This document shows positions 37,334 through 47,375 of a DNA stretch of 64,000 nt, one piece after another; within the stretch, counting starts at the first letter, position 1; each line of letters starts with the position of its first letter. The translations under genes were made by a program, and so were the position numbers. The stretch spans positions 248,001 to 312,000 of the forward strand of contig NZ_CAJNAT010000004.1 in assembly GCF_905220705.1 (NCBI RefSeq), given 5' to 3'. This DNA is from Paraburkholderia domus. Its GTDB lineage: Bacteria > Pseudomonadota > Gammaproteobacteria > Burkholderiales > Burkholderiaceae. Below the pieces are notes generated by a model. That model was given only the letters and a program-made list of their open reading frames with translations, ran no database searches and was not told the origin of the DNA.

Positions 37334-38260
37334 TTACGCCATGGGTGCCGTCCGCTGAACCATACGGTAGCTTTCCATCAAGTCGATCATGAAGACCTGC
37401 AGGATGGTCGGGGGCGCGGCGGCCCGCCGCGTGATCGCGCAAAACGGCCAATCCGAGCCGAGTTGCTCCGGGCAGATCTGATGCATCTCGCCGCGCGCGA
37501 CCCATCGGGCAGCGTAGTGAATCGGCAGGAATCCGATGTAAGCGCCCGATAAAATAAGGATGGCCTGCGCCTCGATATTGTCGACGGTGGCTGCGGCTTT
37601 ACTCACCTTGAGCATCCGCAGGTCGTGCTGCTGCAGATACCCCCGCGCCACTACGCGGCTGGCCGCGATCGCCTCGTCGAGCGCGGCGTCGTCAGGCAAT
37701 CGGCCGGCGAGTGCGTGACCCTTCCCGCAATATAAACCGTCCGGTTCGCAATACAGGTCGGTGTAGGTCAGCCCCGGCACGTGCAGTGGAAAATGCCCGA
37801 CTGCGATGTGCAGCCGGCCGTCCAGTACACGTTCTTCCAGTTCGGCGGGCGTGCCGACGTAGACATCCAGATGCACGTCGTGCCCTCTCGACACGAACGC
37901 TTGCAGTGCCTGCGGCAGCGGCGAGGCCGAGTCGGTTACCGTGTTGTCGATGATGCCGAGATACAGCTTCCCCGAGACGTGCTTTTTTAGCGCATCGGTA
38001 TCCACACAGAAGCTTTCTACCGCAACCTGCAAGCGCTGCGCCGCCTCGAAAGTGGCCACGCCGTGTTCGGTCAGGCGAAAGCCGCTCCGCCCCCGCTCGC
38101 AAAGCTTGAGCCCCAGGCGCGTTTCGAGCGTCGTCATTTGCTCGCTGATCGTCGACTGGCTTACGTTCAGGGTCGCCTGGGCGGCGGAAAATCCGCCGCA
38201 CCGTACCACCGTCATGAACACCCTCAGGAGTTTGAGGTCCACGTCCTGCAACTGGATCAC
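37334..38260 (-). CDS. LysR-type regulator (paralogue B)
   Basis: 308 residues. MIQLQDVDLKLLRVFMTVVRCGGFSAAQATLNVSQSTISEQMTTLETRLGLKLCERGRSGFRLTEHG matches paralogue A at most positions of the first 66 residues, and both share LYLGIIDNTVTDSASPLPQAL-like and DGRLHIAVGHFPLHVPGL-like effector segments. Divergent from the aldehyde dehydrogenase gene; a palindrome related to that of paralogue A sits 28 bases upstream of the start. Likely regulates the dehydrogenase-permease-oxidoreductase genes. A CGGCACCC/GGGTGCCG hairpin (37326-37350) overlaps its 3' end. Confidence 0.93.
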   Translation of the reverse strand: MIQLQDVDLKLLRVFMTVVRCGGFSAAQATLNVSQSTISEQMTTLETRLGLKLCERGRSGFRLTEHGVATFEAAQRLQVAVESFCVDTDALKKHVSGKLYLGIIDNTVTDSASPLPQALQAFVSRGHDVHLDVYVGTPAELEERVLDGRLHIAVGHFPLHVPGLTYTDLYCEPDGLYCGKGHALAGRLPDDAALDEAIAASRVVARGYLQQHDLRMLKVSKAAATVDNIEAQAILILSGAYIGFLPIHYAARWVARGEMHQICPEQLGSDWPFCAITRRAAAPPTILQVFMIDLMESYRMVQRTAPMA

Positions 38261-38287
38261 GGTCGTTGCTCCCCTTGCGCCGCTTGC

Positions 38288-38307
38288 TTCGATATTCCCG
38301 ATATGAA
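38288..38307. promoter_or_regulatory. Palindromic LysR operator candidate B
   Basis: TTCGATAT (38288-38295) and ATATGAA (38301-38307) form an imperfect dyad. Read on the minus strand it contains TCGGGAATATCGAA, close to TCGGGAATTACCGAA of site A. Same position relative to a paralogous regulator start supports a shared operator type. Confidence 0.58.
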
Positions 38308-38540
38308 CATCTGATTCACGTGATTTTTACCCCCTGCCTTGTCGTACATAGTCTCTCAAAACACCGCGCTGCCACAAGCCGCGTTTATATCGATGGACCC
38401 CGGTCGCTTTTGAACGGCCGGACCTGTCGGCTACTACGCAGGATCCACGAACAAACGTGGCAAGAACAGGCGGACCTATCTGCACGAAGCCGGCCCATGA
38501 GAGGCCGAATAGCAGCCAATCCGTAAGACAGGAGACAACG

Positions 38541-40049
38541 ATGGACAAGGTCGTACAGAATTATCTGGAGACGTTTGGCATTCGGGAAGAGACACAACGC
38601 TTTCTCGCCAGGCCGCAGAAAATGTTGATTGGCGATGCCTGGGTGCCGCAAGGCGACCGCGAATCCTGCGCGGTGCTCGAACCCTCCACCGCGGGCGTGA
38701 TCACGCATATTCCCTTGGGCACGACCGCCGATCTGGATCGCGCGGTCGACGCTGCCCGCAAGCAATTCGACGGTGGACCGTGGCGAAAACTCAAACCCCT
38801 TGAGCGCGAGCGGCTGCTGCATCGCCTCGCCGATCTGATCGAAGCGAACGCAGAAGAGTTGGCCGAAATCGAATCGATCGACGTAGGCAAGTCTGTCGCC
38901 AATGCGCGTGACGTCGACATACAAGGCACGATCGATACCTTTCGCTATTTTGCCGGTTGGGCGTCGAAGCTCCACGGCCGTACGGTCGAACCCTCCCTGC
39001 CTGGCGACTACGTTGCCTACACACGCAAGGAGCCCATCGGCGTGGTCGGCGTCATCGTGCCGTGGAACTTCCCGCTGCAAACCATGGCGTGGAAGGTCGC
39101 GGCCGCGCTCGCCGTGGGTTGTACTACTGTGATCAAACCCGCTGAACTCACGTCGCTGTCCACGCTTCGCTTCGCGGAGTTGGTGCAGGAGGCCGGAATT
39201 CCGGACGGTGTGGTGAACGTCATCACGGGGCGAGGACGCGAAATCGGCGCGGCTATGGCCGCCCATCCGGGCATCGACAAGATCACGTTCACGGGTTCCA
39301 CCGAGGTGGGTCGAACGGTCGGCCAAGCGGCCGTGGGCGGCATCAAACGGATGACACTCGAACTGGGCGGCAAGTCGCCGGTGTTGGTGCTAGAGGACGC
39401 CGACATCGAAGCGGCGGCCCAGGCCGTGGCAAACGGCGTTTTCTTCAATTCTGGACAAGTCTGCGACGCGGGCACACGGGTCTACATCCAGCGCGGCATT
39501 CACGATAAGTTCATTGGCGCGCTGATCGAGTACACCCGCACGTTGAAGATCGCGCCAGGCCTCGATCGGGATTGCTTCATCAGCCCGCTCGTTTCCGCGC
39601 TGCAGAAGGACCGCGTCTCGTCCTATATCGAAACCGGGCGGCGCGAAGGCGCGGAACTTGTGCATGGCGGCCACGTGCTGGACCGGCCGGGCTACTTCGT
39701 CGAGCCGACCATCTTTACGCATTGCCGCAGCGACATGAAGGTCGTGCGCGAAGAAATCTTCGGACCTGTGTTGGTGACCACCCCCTTTGACGACCTGGGC
39801 GATGCCCTGTCGCAGGCGAATGATTCTCCGTACGGTCTTGCTGCCGCGATCTACTCCAATGACCTGAACCGTGTGCACAAACTGATTCCGCAATTGCGCG
39901 CCGGTACCGTCTACGTCAATGCCCATAGCACGATCGATCCGTCGATGCCGTTCGGCGGCTTCAAGGAATCCGGCTTTGGCAAGGACCTCGGCCCCGAACA
40001 GCTTGATCATCTGATGGAGAGCAAAGCGGTCTGGATCACGCTGCGCTGA
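38541..40049 (+). CDS. NAD(P)-dependent aldehyde dehydrogenase
   Basis: 502 residues; CAGGAGACAACG precedes ATG 38541. ALDH superfamily: cofactor site IVPWNFPLQ, FTGSTEVGR, catalytic glutamate LELGGKSP, nucleophile Cys in FFNSGQVCDAG, and EEIFGPV plus a terminal PFGGFKESGFGKDLG. Close in style to phenylacetaldehyde, betaine-aldehyde and aminobutyraldehyde dehydrogenases. It would oxidise the aldehyde from the GMC oxidoreductase or from an amino/guanidino aldehyde. First gene of a plus-strand run with the NCS1 permease and GMC oxidoreductase, opposite LysR B. Confidence 0.95.
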   Translation: MDKVVQNYLETFGIREETQRFLARPQKMLIGDAWVPQGDRESCAVLEPSTAGVITHIPLGTTADLDRAVDAARKQFDGGPWRKLKPLERERLLHRLADLIEANAEELAEIESIDVGKSVANARDVDIQGTIDTFRYFAGWASKLHGRTVEPSLPGDYVAYTRKEPIGVVGVIVPWNFPLQTMAWKVAAALAVGCTTVIKPAELTSLSTLRFAELVQEAGIPDGVVNVITGRGREIGAAMAAHPGIDKITFTGSTEVGRTVGQAAVGGIKRMTLELGGKSPVLVLEDADIEAAAQAVANGVFFNSGQVCDAGTRVYIQRGIHDKFIGALIEYTRTLKIAPGLDRDCFISPLVSALQKDRVSSYIETGRREGAELVHGGHVLDRPGYFVEPTIFTHCRSDMKVVREEIFGPVLVTTPFDDLGDALSQANDSPYGLAAAIYSNDLNRVHKLIPQLRAGTVYVNAHSTIDPSMPFGGFKESGFGKDLGPEQLDHLMESKAVWITLR

Positions 40050-40179
40050 ACCGTCCATGCGCCGACGGCGTTTCCAGCTGAGCGTGAGCCAAAGTGCCAC
40101 GTGACGAGCGGGCGCCGCGGCCACGCATGCATGCCGAGTCAAGCCTATTCCATCAACCTCTCATTGCTGTCAGGGGTAC

Positions 40180-41706
40180 ATGATGCAAGCAACAGACGAA
40201 GTCGTTAAAAGCACGGTAGTCGGCGTCGAGCACGGCGCCATCGAAGGTCATTCAATCGATTTCATTCCGGATAGCGAACGAACCGACAGGTTGTCGAGAC
40301 AAGGTCCATTCTGGTTTCTGGGTAATTTCACATTCTTCACCATGACCATCGGCTTTGTTGGTCCCAGCATTGGCCTGAGTGCGCTGTGGACCACGATAGC
40401 CGGCACGCTTGGCATTATGTTCGGCACCTTGTTCATGGCCTTTCACGGTTCGCAGGGACCGCATCTCGGCTTGCCGCAGATGATCCAGTCGAGAGCGCAA
40501 TTCGGTTATCGCGGGGTCATCGTCGTTCTGTTGGCGACGTTATTCGTGTTTGCGGGATTCAACATCGTCAACCTGGTGCTGATGATGCAAGGTCTCAAGG
40601 CATTGTTCAATTGGGATCCCGTCAAGGTGGCGTTGGCAGTGACCGTTCCGGCCTCGGTTCTGGCGATTCTCGGCCACGACTGGATGCATCGCAGTTTCAA
40701 ATGGGCGTTGTATCTGTCGATCCCCCTTTACGGTCTGGTCACGGTAGCTGTGCTGATGCACTGGGTGCCTGACGTCCCCCTCGCGGCTGTCGCACCGGGC
40801 GCGGCACCGACGCCACCGCTGGGCTTCAACTGGATTGCGTTCATCGCGCAATTCGCGGCCGCCGCCAGCTACAACATCGCTTACGCACCGTATGTATCCG
40901 ACTACTCGCGCTACCTGCCGAAAAACACGCCGAGCGGCAAGTTGATCGCGGCGGTGTTTCTCGGCGCATCCCTGTCGGGTGCGTGGATGATCGCGATTGG
41001 TGGCTGGCTCGCGGACCATCTGCACGCGACCGATGTGCTGGTCGCATTGAGTCAGGTGGGTAACGACCTGGCACCGGGGATGGGAAGCATTGTTGTCGGC
41101 GTCACGATTCTGGCGTTTTTGCCAGTGATCGCGATGAACATCTATAGCGCCAAGCTGACGGCCATCACGGCAGTCGATTCGTTCCGCAAAGTCCAGCCGA
41201 CTCCCAAGGCTCGCATTCTGGCGATTCTCTTTGTAGTGATTCTCCAGCTGGGCGTCGCGCTCAGCATCTACACCTCGGGTAAGGGTCTCTCCGTCCTGAA
41301 TATTTACCTCGTTGTCATGCTGTATTTTCTGGTCCCCTGGACTGCCGTCAATCTGACGGACTACTTCTTCGTCCGCAAGGGCCGCTATGCCATTCCGCAC
41401 TTCTTCATGCCTCACAACAATCTGTACGGAACATGGGGCGCGCGCGGTCTGATCGCGTACGCGATCGGCTTTGTCGCGATGATTCCGTTCTTCTGTGTCC
41501 TCGACGGCGCTAACGAAGTGTATGTGGGCCCGTTTGCCCGTGCGATGGGTAGCGTCGATCTGGCGTGGCTGGTCGGTCTGATCGTCTCGGGCATTGCCTA
41601 CTACGCCTTGTCGCGTTCGCTCGATCTGAAGTACGAGGAATCGGTCATCGCCCACATCGAGAAGACCTCACCGCAATACACCACGGGCGACAAGGGTCGC
41701 TACTGA
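40180..41706 (+). CDS. NCS1-family cytosine/purine/allantoin-type permease
   Basis: 508 residues, 12 membrane helices. Conserved family features: [29 protein letters not shown] in helix 1, [20 protein letters not shown] and [18 protein letters not shown] with the Pro-rich substrate loop. Members import nucleobases, hydantoins, allantoin, or in some cases small amines, with H+ or Na+. Substrate here unknown; the oxidoreductase and ureohydrolase neighbours suggest a nitrogenous compound. 130 bases after the dehydrogenase and 43 before the GMC gene. Confidence 0.92.
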   Translation: MMQATDEVVKSTVVGVEHGAIEGHSIDFIPDSERTDRLSRQGPFWFLGNFTFFTMTIGFVGPSIGLSALWTTIAGTLGIMFGTLFMAFHGSQGPHLGLPQMIQSRAQFGYRGVIVVLLATLFVFAGFNIVNLVLMMQGLKALFNWDPVKVALAVTVPASVLAILGHDWMHRSFKWALYLSIPLYGLVTVAVLMHWVPDVPLAAVAPGAAPTPPLGFNWIAFIAQFAAAASYNIAYAPYVSDYSRYLPKNTPSGKLIAAVFLGASLSGAWMIAIGGWLADHLHATDVLVALSQVGNDLAPGMGSIVVGVTILAFLPVIAMNIYSAKLTAITAVDSFRKVQPTPKARILAILFVVILQLGVALSIYTSGKGLSVLNIYLVVMLYFLVPWTAVNLTDYFFVRKGRYAIPHFFMPHNNLYGTWGARGLIAYAIGFVAMIPFFCVLDGANEVYVGPFARAMGSVDLAWLVGLIVSGIAYYALSRSLDLKYEESVIAHIEKTSPQYTTGDKGRY

Positions 41707-41749
41707 AACACGGACAAACCCGTCAAGATCTGGAAATCAGGCAAATATC

Positions 41750-43441
41750 ATGGCTACCGAGCAATTCGATTACATCATTGTGGGCGCCGGATCGGCAGGA
41801 TGTGTGCTGGCCAACCGGCTTACCGAGGACCCGGCGGTCCGCGTTCTGGTGCTGGAATACGGCGGCAGCGATCGCAGCGTCATCATTCAGATGCCAAGTG
41901 CGTTTTCGATGCCGATGAATACGGCCAAGTACAACTGGCGTTATCAGACCGCGCCCGAGGCTCATCTGAACGGCCGCCAGCTGCATTGCCCGCGCGGCAA
42001 GGTGCTGGGAGGGTCATCGTCGATCAATGGCCTCGTCTATATTCGCGGCCACGCTTGCGATTTCGACGAATGGGAGGAACTGGGCGCGCGAGGTTGGGGT
42101 TATCGCAACTGTTTGCCGTATTTCAGGCGCGCGGAGACCTACAAGTTCGGCGGGGACGAGTACCGGGGCGCGGCGGGGCCGCTGTGCACCAACAACGGCA
42201 ACAACATGGCGAATCCGTTGTACGGTGCGTGGATCGAAGCGGGGGCAGAGGCCGGATACATCAAGACGGAGGACTGCAACGGCCACATGCAGGAAGGCTT
42301 CGGGGCAATGCATATGACCGTCAAGGACGGCGTGCGCTGGTCGACCGCGAACGCCTACTTGCGCCCTGCAATGAAGCGGCCGAATCTGACCGTCGTGACG
42401 AATGCGATGACACGTCAAGTGATTCTCGAGGGCAAGCGTGCCGTCGGGGTCGCATACGATCAAGGCGGACGCACGCATGTCGCGCGGTGCCGTTCTGAGG
42501 TGTTGATCGCCTCCGGACCGATCGGCTCGCCGCACTTGCTGCAACGCTCCGGAATCGGGCCGGCCGATGTGCTGAAAAAAGCGGGGATCGAGGTCCGGCA
42601 TCACCTGCCCGGGGTCGGCGAGAACCTCCAGGATCACGCGGAAATCTATATCCAGTACGCGTGCAAGGAGCCCGTCACGCTCAACGCGAAAATGGACCCG
42701 TTCAGCAAATTCATGATTGGCTTGCGCTGGCTCCTGTTCAAGGATGGCCTGGGTGCGAGCAACCATTTCGAGGCGGGCGGATTCATCCGTTCTGAAGCCG
42801 GGTTGCGCTGGCCGGACATTCAATTCCATTTCCTGCCGGCCGCCATGCGCTATGACGGCGACAAGCCGTTCAAAGGGCACGGGTTCATGGTGTTGACCGG
42901 ACCGAACAAGCCGAAGAGCCGAGGCCACGTGAGAGCGGTGTCAGCCGATCCCTATACGCATCCGGAAATCCGCTTCAACTATCTGGATCGCGAAGAGGAC
43001 CGGGAAGGATTTCGACGCTGCGTGCGCCTGACCCGGGAGATCATCGGGCAGCCGGCGATGGACCGCTTCCGTGATGTCGAACTCGCTCCTGGGCCAGACG
43101 TGCAAACGGATGAACAGATCGATGCCTTCGTCAGGGCGAATCTCGAAAGTACGATGCATCCGTGCGGTTCGTGCCGCATGGGGGAGGACGATATGGCGGT
43201 GGTCGATTCCGAGTTGCGGGTGCGCGGCATTGACGGCTTGCGAGTCATCGATTCATCTGTTTTCCCGACCGAGCCCAATGGCAACCTGAATGCGCCGACG
43301 ATCATGCTGGCGGAACGCGCGTCGGATCTGGTCCGCGCGGTGTCCATGTTGCCCGCGTCCGACGCTGACGTGGGCCTGGCCGAGGGATGGGAGACGCGGC
43401 AACGCACGCATGCGCCGACCCGGGATTTGCATATCGGGTAG
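41750..43441 (+). CDS. GMC-family FAD-dependent alcohol oxidoreductase (choline dehydrogenase-like)
   Basis: 563 residues. FAD-binding motif [18 protein letters not shown] at the N-terminus; GMC signature 1 [20 protein letters not shown]; signature 2 [19 protein letters not shown]-terminal active-site His segments [12 protein letters not shown] and [17 protein letters not shown]. The active-site pair in this family is His-His or His-Asn; here the second is Asn in NGNLNAPT. Oxidises a primary alcohol to aldehyde, which the upstream ALDH could take further. The last about 35 residues are an unusual hydrophilic tail. Operon end. Confidence 0.93.
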   Translation: MATEQFDYIIVGAGSAGCVLANRLTEDPAVRVLVLEYGGSDRSVIIQMPSAFSMPMNTAKYNWRYQTAPEAHLNGRQLHCPRGKVLGGSSSINGLVYIRGHACDFDEWEELGARGWGYRNCLPYFRRAETYKFGGDEYRGAAGPLCTNNGNNMANPLYGAWIEAGAEAGYIKTEDCNGHMQEGFGAMHMTVKDGVRWSTANAYLRPAMKRPNLTVVTNAMTRQVILEGKRAVGVAYDQGGRTHVARCRSEVLIASGPIGSPHLLQRSGIGPADVLKKAGIEVRHHLPGVGENLQDHAEIYIQYACKEPVTLNAKMDPFSKFMIGLRWLLFKDGLGASNHFEAGGFIRSEAGLRWPDIQFHFLPAAMRYDGDKPFKGHGFMVLTGPNKPKSRGHVRAVSADPYTHPEIRFNYLDREEDREGFRRCVRLTREIIGQPAMDRFRDVELAPGPDVQTDEQIDAFVRANLESTMHPCGSCRMGEDDMAVVDSELRVRGIDGLRVIDSSVFPTEPNGNLNAPTIMLAERASDLVRAVSMLPASDADVGLAEGWETRQRTHAPTRDLHIG

Positions 43442-43509
43442 GTCGATTGACGGCGACAATGTCGAGCGGCGCCGACGTGTGTAGGTGGCTTGCGGCGCAC
43501 GCTGCCTGT

Positions 43510-44994
43510 TCAACGTCGGACGCCGCTAATCTGCGCCTTCCGCGCGGCCGCCGTTGCCAGGGCCACGCATTGTTGTGCTAGGACATCGGTTGGATCGACC
43601 AGGCTGACGCGTGTGCCGGTCGTCCCCACGAAACTCGTCTGTGGCAATAAGAGCGGCAACTCGGTACATCCCAGGATGATGACATCGACGCCTTTCGCTA
43701 TGAGCCCATCAATTGCAGCGGCGATGTCGTCGAGGCATCGCCCGGTGGTGAATCCCGCTTTTACCCCTTCCGTGCCGTAGATCGCGTCCATCACCCGAGC
43801 CTGCAATTCCGCTGCCGGAACGATTTGCCGCATGCCCTGTGATTTGAGGGCCTTTTCGTAGACGCCACTCGCGATCGTGCCCGAGGTGGCCAGCACGCCA
43901 ACGGAGCGCAACAGCGGAAATGTTTCTCGGAGATGGCGCACTGTAACCGTCAACATATTGACGATCGGTATGCCCAGATACGGTTGAATGCGTTCGATGA
44001 ATGCGTGAGCGGTGTTGCACGGAATTGCGATGAGGTCCGCGTCGCCTGACTCGAGCTTCTTGCAGGTCGCGTAAAGCGAGATCGTCGGGTCGGGCCCGTC
44101 TCCGATCAGGTTTTCCGTGCGGTCGGGAATTTGCGGATTCTGTTCAATCAGCAGCCTGATATGGTCCTGATCCCGATTCGCCGGCGTATTGCGTACGATC
44201 TTCTGCATGAAGTCCACCGTGGCCGCAGGTCCAACGCCACCGACCACACCCACTTTGAAAATGGATTCGGGCAAACCGTATTCGCCCGCAATCACGTACT
44301 GCGCATACGCGAGATTCGAATCGATCAGTGGCACCCGAAACGGGCCCATTTCCTCAGCCACGAGCGCAATTTCCGTCAGGCCCGGCACGATGATTTGTGC
44401 ACCTTGCGCGATGAGGTCCTCGCACGCCTCGCGCAGAAGCGCGACAGGCCGGCCCGACAGGTTTCCGCTCTTGACGCCGTTCGCGCCGTAGACGGCTTCG
44501 GTGATGAGATCGATACCTTCGCGTGGGCGGGAATGAATGACTTCAAATTCCGGCTCCGCGAAATACTTTTCGAATAGCCCTTTTTGACGGGTGTAGTCCG
44601 AGGCCAGCACGCCGATTCGCCGTGCCGTCGGAAATTTTCTTCGAACGTGGCTGCGAACGGCTTCCACCATATCGACAATCTGCAAGGGCGAGTTAGCCTT
44701 GAGTTCGTCGATAAACGTGTGGCTGAGAAAGCAGGGGAGTACAACGGTCGTCACCCCCGCTTTCTCGAAGCCGCTAATCATGTCGAAAATGTATAGCTTT
44801 CGTTGAGTCGTCGCTTCACCGCCTTTGGCTGCGCTTCGAAAGGGATGCTGCTCGAAAATGACGTCGACGTGTTCCGCATCGCTCGAAGCGGGCGTCGATT
44901 TGACGAGCTTGAAAAAGACGTCCGCACTAGCCAGTGGCCCCAGGCCGCCTACTACGCCGAACTTTTTCCCGCTCAGCACGCTTGCGCCGATCAT
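43510..44994 (-). CDS. Double-domain aspartate/glutamate racemase-family protein, N-terminal half degenerate
   Basis: 494 residues, about twice the usual 230-250. ATG 44994 overlaps the stop of the symporter gene (ATGA), so the two are translationally coupled. Two tandem racemase domains: residues 10-240 (KFGVVGGLGPLASADVFFKL...) and 245-490 (KVGVVGGVGPAATVDFMQKI...). The C-terminal one has both catalytic Cys: Cys326 (IPCNTAHAF) and Cys443 (LGCTELPLL). The N-terminal one keeps Cys88 (LPCFLSHTF) but lacks the second (VPGLTEIAL, Leu206), and Asn after Cys88 is Phe. Cofactor-independent epimerisation of an acidic amino acid is likely in the C-terminal half; the N-terminal half may be structural or regulatory. 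Confidence 0.9.
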   Translation of the reverse strand: MIGASVLSGKKFGVVGGLGPLASADVFFKLVKSTPASSDAEHVDVIFEQHPFRSAAKGGEATTQRKLYIFDMISGFEKAGVTTVVLPCFLSHTFIDELKANSPLQIVDMVEAVRSHVRRKFPTARRIGVLASDYTRQKGLFEKYFAEPEFEVIHSRPREGIDLITEAVYGANGVKSGNLSGRPVALLREACEDLIAQGAQIIVPGLTEIALVAEEMGPFRVPLIDSNLAYAQYVIAGEYGLPESIFKVGVVGGVGPAATVDFMQKIVRNTPANRDQDHIRLLIEQNPQIPDRTENLIGDGPDPTISLYATCKKLESGDADLIAIPCNTAHAFIERIQPYLGIPIVNMLTVTVRHLRETFPLLRSVGVLATSGTIASGVYEKALKSQGMRQIVPAAELQARVMDAIYGTEGVKAGFTTGRCLDDIAAAIDGLIAKGVDVIILGCTELPLLLPQTSFVGTTGTRVSLVDPTDVLAQQCVALATAAARKAQISGVRR

Positions 44995-46286
44995 TTTGTC
45001 TCGCCTTGCAGTTGGCCCAGGACAACGTTGTTCTCTCCGTCGTTCTGCCTGGCCACCCGCTTGGCCTCCCACTTCGCAATGACGGCCGTCGCGATGCTGT
45101 TGCCGATCACGTTCGTGGCGGTTCGCCCCATATCGAGAATCTGATCGATGGCGAGGATCAACACCACGCCAGACGGCGGCAAATGAAACATCGGGGCAAC
45201 CGCCGCAACCACCACCACGGAACCTCTTGCGACGCCGGCCATTCCCTTGCTGCTCAACATAAGCACCAGCAACATCATGATTTGAGCGCTGAGCGGCATA
45301 TCGATGCCGAACGCTTGCGCAATAAAAATCGCGGCGAACGCCTGGTACATCATCGATCCGTCGAGATTGAACGCGTAGCCGAGCGGCAACGTAAAGCCGA
45401 CGACCTTCTTGTCGATACCGAACTGTTCGAGCTTCTCGGTCAGGCGCGGATAAGCGGCCTCACTGCTCGCGGTCGAAAAGGCGAGCATCGCGGGCTCCCG
45501 GACCGCTTTGAGCAACCTCCAGATCGATTTGCCCAGAAAGACGTGGCCAACGAGGATAAGCGCAGCCCACAGCAGGACGAGGCCAAGGTAGAAGCATCCG
45601 ACGAGCTTGCCATAGGTGGTCAACACGTCCAGGCCGTGCACCGTAATCGCGGAGGCAAGGGCGCCGAAGACACCAATGGGCGCGAGTCGCATGACATAGT
45701 CGGTGAGCTTCAGCATTGCGGGGACGAGTGCATCGATGGCTGCGATCAGAGGTGTGACGCGTGGGTCCGACTTGATGGCACTCAGGACCACACCAAACAG
45801 CACGGAGAAGACGAGGATTTGCAGGATGTCATTTCGAGCCATCGCATCGATGATGCTGGAAGGAAACGCATGCGTGACGAAGTCCTTGAAGTTCAGACCC
45901 GCGGTGTTGAGGCCGGTGGCAACATCGGCACTGGTCTGCGTCATATGCAAGCCGGCGCCGGGCTGAAGCGCATTCGCCAGGACGAGACCAAGCGCGAGCG
46001 AGAAAAGCGAGGCGCACACGAACCATCCCACCGACCTGAACCCGATTCTGCGCACGTCGCTCGTCCCTTCCATTCCGGCGAGCCCGGACACCAGCGTGGC
46101 GAAGACGAGCGGCGCGATAATCATCTTCACGAGGCGCAAGAAGATATCGGTAATGATCGAGAAGTAACCGGCGATTGTCTTCGCTTCTGCAGCATCGGCT
46201 ACGCTCCGATGGCACACGTAACCGACAATCACGCCGAGCACCATGCCGACCAGAATATAGAACGTTAGGCGGTTTTTCATTTCCAT
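44991..46286 (-). CDS. Dicarboxylate/amino acid:cation symporter (DAACS)
   Basis: 431 residues from ATG 46286 (MEMKNRLTFYILVGMVLG; an internal ATG at 46280 is equally possible). Family hallmarks: eight helices plus reentrant loops, the serine-rich loop FSTASSEAAYPRL, FTLPLGYAFNLDGSMMYQAFAA, SSKGMAGVARGSVVVV and ILDMGRTATNVIGNSIATAVIAKWE near the C-terminus, the substrate and Na+/H+ binding region of GltPh-like carriers. Imports aspartate, glutamate or C4-dicarboxylates. Coupled by ATGA overlap to the racemase gene, suggesting uptake and racemisation of an acidic amino acid. Confidence 0.94.
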   Translation of the reverse strand: MEMKNRLTFYILVGMVLGVIVGYVCHRSVADAAEAKTIAGYFSIITDIFLRLVKMIIAPLVFATLVSGLAGMEGTSDVRRIGFRSVGWFVCASLFSLALGLVLANALQPGAGLHMTQTSADVATGLNTAGLNFKDFVTHAFPSSIIDAMARNDILQILVFSVLFGVVLSAIKSDPRVTPLIAAIDALVPAMLKLTDYVMRLAPIGVFGALASAITVHGLDVLTTYGKLVGCFYLGLVLLWAALILVGHVFLGKSIWRLLKAVREPAMLAFSTASSEAAYPRLTEKLEQFGIDKKVVGFTLPLGYAFNLDGSMMYQAFAAIFIAQAFGIDMPLSAQIMMLLVLMLSSKGMAGVARGSVVVVAAVAPMFHLPPSGVVLILAIDQILDMGRTATNVIGNSIATAVIAKWEAKRVARQNDGENNVVLGQLQGETK

Positions 46287-46460
46287 CAGTCCGAGGAAGG
46301 CGCACAAAGGCCTGACGTGACCACGTACGCTGGCAGGAGGCAAAAACGCCGTTAGTGAGGCGGCGTTTCTGTGTATGGACGGATGATAGAGATGATCAAA
46401 AAAGACTCAATGCGGGTCCTGCATAGGGATATGCGAGACTCGCATAAGGCGGGATAACCC

Positions 46461-47375
46461 TTAATCCGCGGCCTGCGACGCGGCGCGAAGGTGACGCCAA
46501 AGCGCGTCCAGAAACTCGCTGCGATTCGAGGCGTCCCGGTAGACGCGTAGCTCAACTTCGAGATGCCATGCGTCCCGGCCGGCTGGGACCAGTTCGCCCG
46601 CGTCGAGTTCGGCGACGATCGAGCTTTTGGGAAGCCAGGCGACGCCTTCGCCTTCGAGGACGAGTTTCTTGAGGACCTCGGCCATGTCGGACTCGTAATG
46701 AGGCTGCAAAGCCGGGGTTGCATCGACTCGACTCAGGAGGAGTGCAAGACAGCGGCCGAAATAGCTGGTTTCCGTGTACGAAATCAACGGCAATGGACGA
46801 GCCGCTGTTCCCGGTAAGCGGAACATGGGCGCACCACGTGGGTTTGGCCGGCAGACAGGCATCAGTACATCGACGCCCACGGTGAGATGCTCGTACCTGA
46901 TCGGGTCGAGATGAAGCGGCAGCTCCGGGTGATGGTAGGCAAACATCAGTTCGCAGTTGCCGTTCACGAGCATCAGGATGGAGTCGTGGACGTTGGTGGG
47001 TATCACCCTGGCACGTACCTCCCCGAAACGTGCGGTGAGCGCCTTTAGCCAGGCAGGCAGGAAACTTAGCGCGATCGTATGGCCCGCTGCAATCTGCAAG
47101 CCTTTGCCCGCCATGCGTTGGTCGATACGAATGATGGCTCGCGTATCGAATAGCTTCCCAAGGATATCTACCGCTGCTTCCCGAAACAGTTGTCCGGCAG
47201 GCGTCAGCGTGGGAGGAAAGCTGCTTCGGTCGATGAGGTCCGCGCCCACCCATTGCTCAAGTGACTGAATGCGCCTGCTGAACCCCGACTGGGTGACATT
47301 CCGGAATTCCGCCGCCCGCGAGAAGCTCTGATACTGGGAGAGCGCGATGAAGTCCTCAATCCACTTGATTTCCAT
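46461..47375 (-). CDS. LysR-type regulator, HypT-like
   Basis: 304 residues from ATG 47375 (MEIKWIEDFIALSQYQSFSR). The N-terminus TKW-like KWIEDFIAL and AAEFRNVTQSGFSRRIQSLEQWVGADLIDRS, together with IAAGHTIALSFLPAWL, ELMFAYHHPELPL and SYTETSYFGRCLALLL, resembles HypT/YjiE of E. coli, which responds to hypochlorous acid by methionine oxidation. Three Met lie in the effector half. Lies upstream, same strand, of the symporter-racemase operon and divergent from the ohr gene, so it may serve one or both. In-frame sequence upstream to 47525 is not needed. Confidence 0.88.
   Translation of the reverse strand: MEIKWIEDFIALSQYQSFSRAAEFRNVTQSGFSRRIQSLEQWVGADLIDRSSFPPTLTPAGQLFREAAVDILGKLFDTRAIIRIDQRMAGKGLQIAAGHTIALSFLPAWLKALTARFGEVRARVIPTNVHDSILMLVNGNCELMFAYHHPELPLHLDPIRYEHLTVGVDVLMPVCRPNPRGAPMFRLPGTAARPLPLISYTETSYFGRCLALLLSRVDATPALQPHYESDMAEVLKKLVLEGEGVAWLPKSSIVAELDAGELVPAGRDAWHLEVELRVYRDASNRSEFLDALWRHLRAASQAAD

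Noticed and set aside
37326..37350. CGGCACCC/GGGTGCCG hairpin at the end of LysR B
   Set aside because: Overlaps coding sequence and has no U-tract; too weak to list as a separate terminator.
40540..41655. Minus-strand reading frame of 371 codons opposite the NCS1 permease
   Set aside because: Shadow of a well-supported membrane-protein gene; no ribosome site or family pattern.
44934..46268. 444-codon plus-strand frame opposite the DAACS symporter
   Set aside because: His/Arg/Glu-rich shadow; the symporter motifs on the other strand are decisive.
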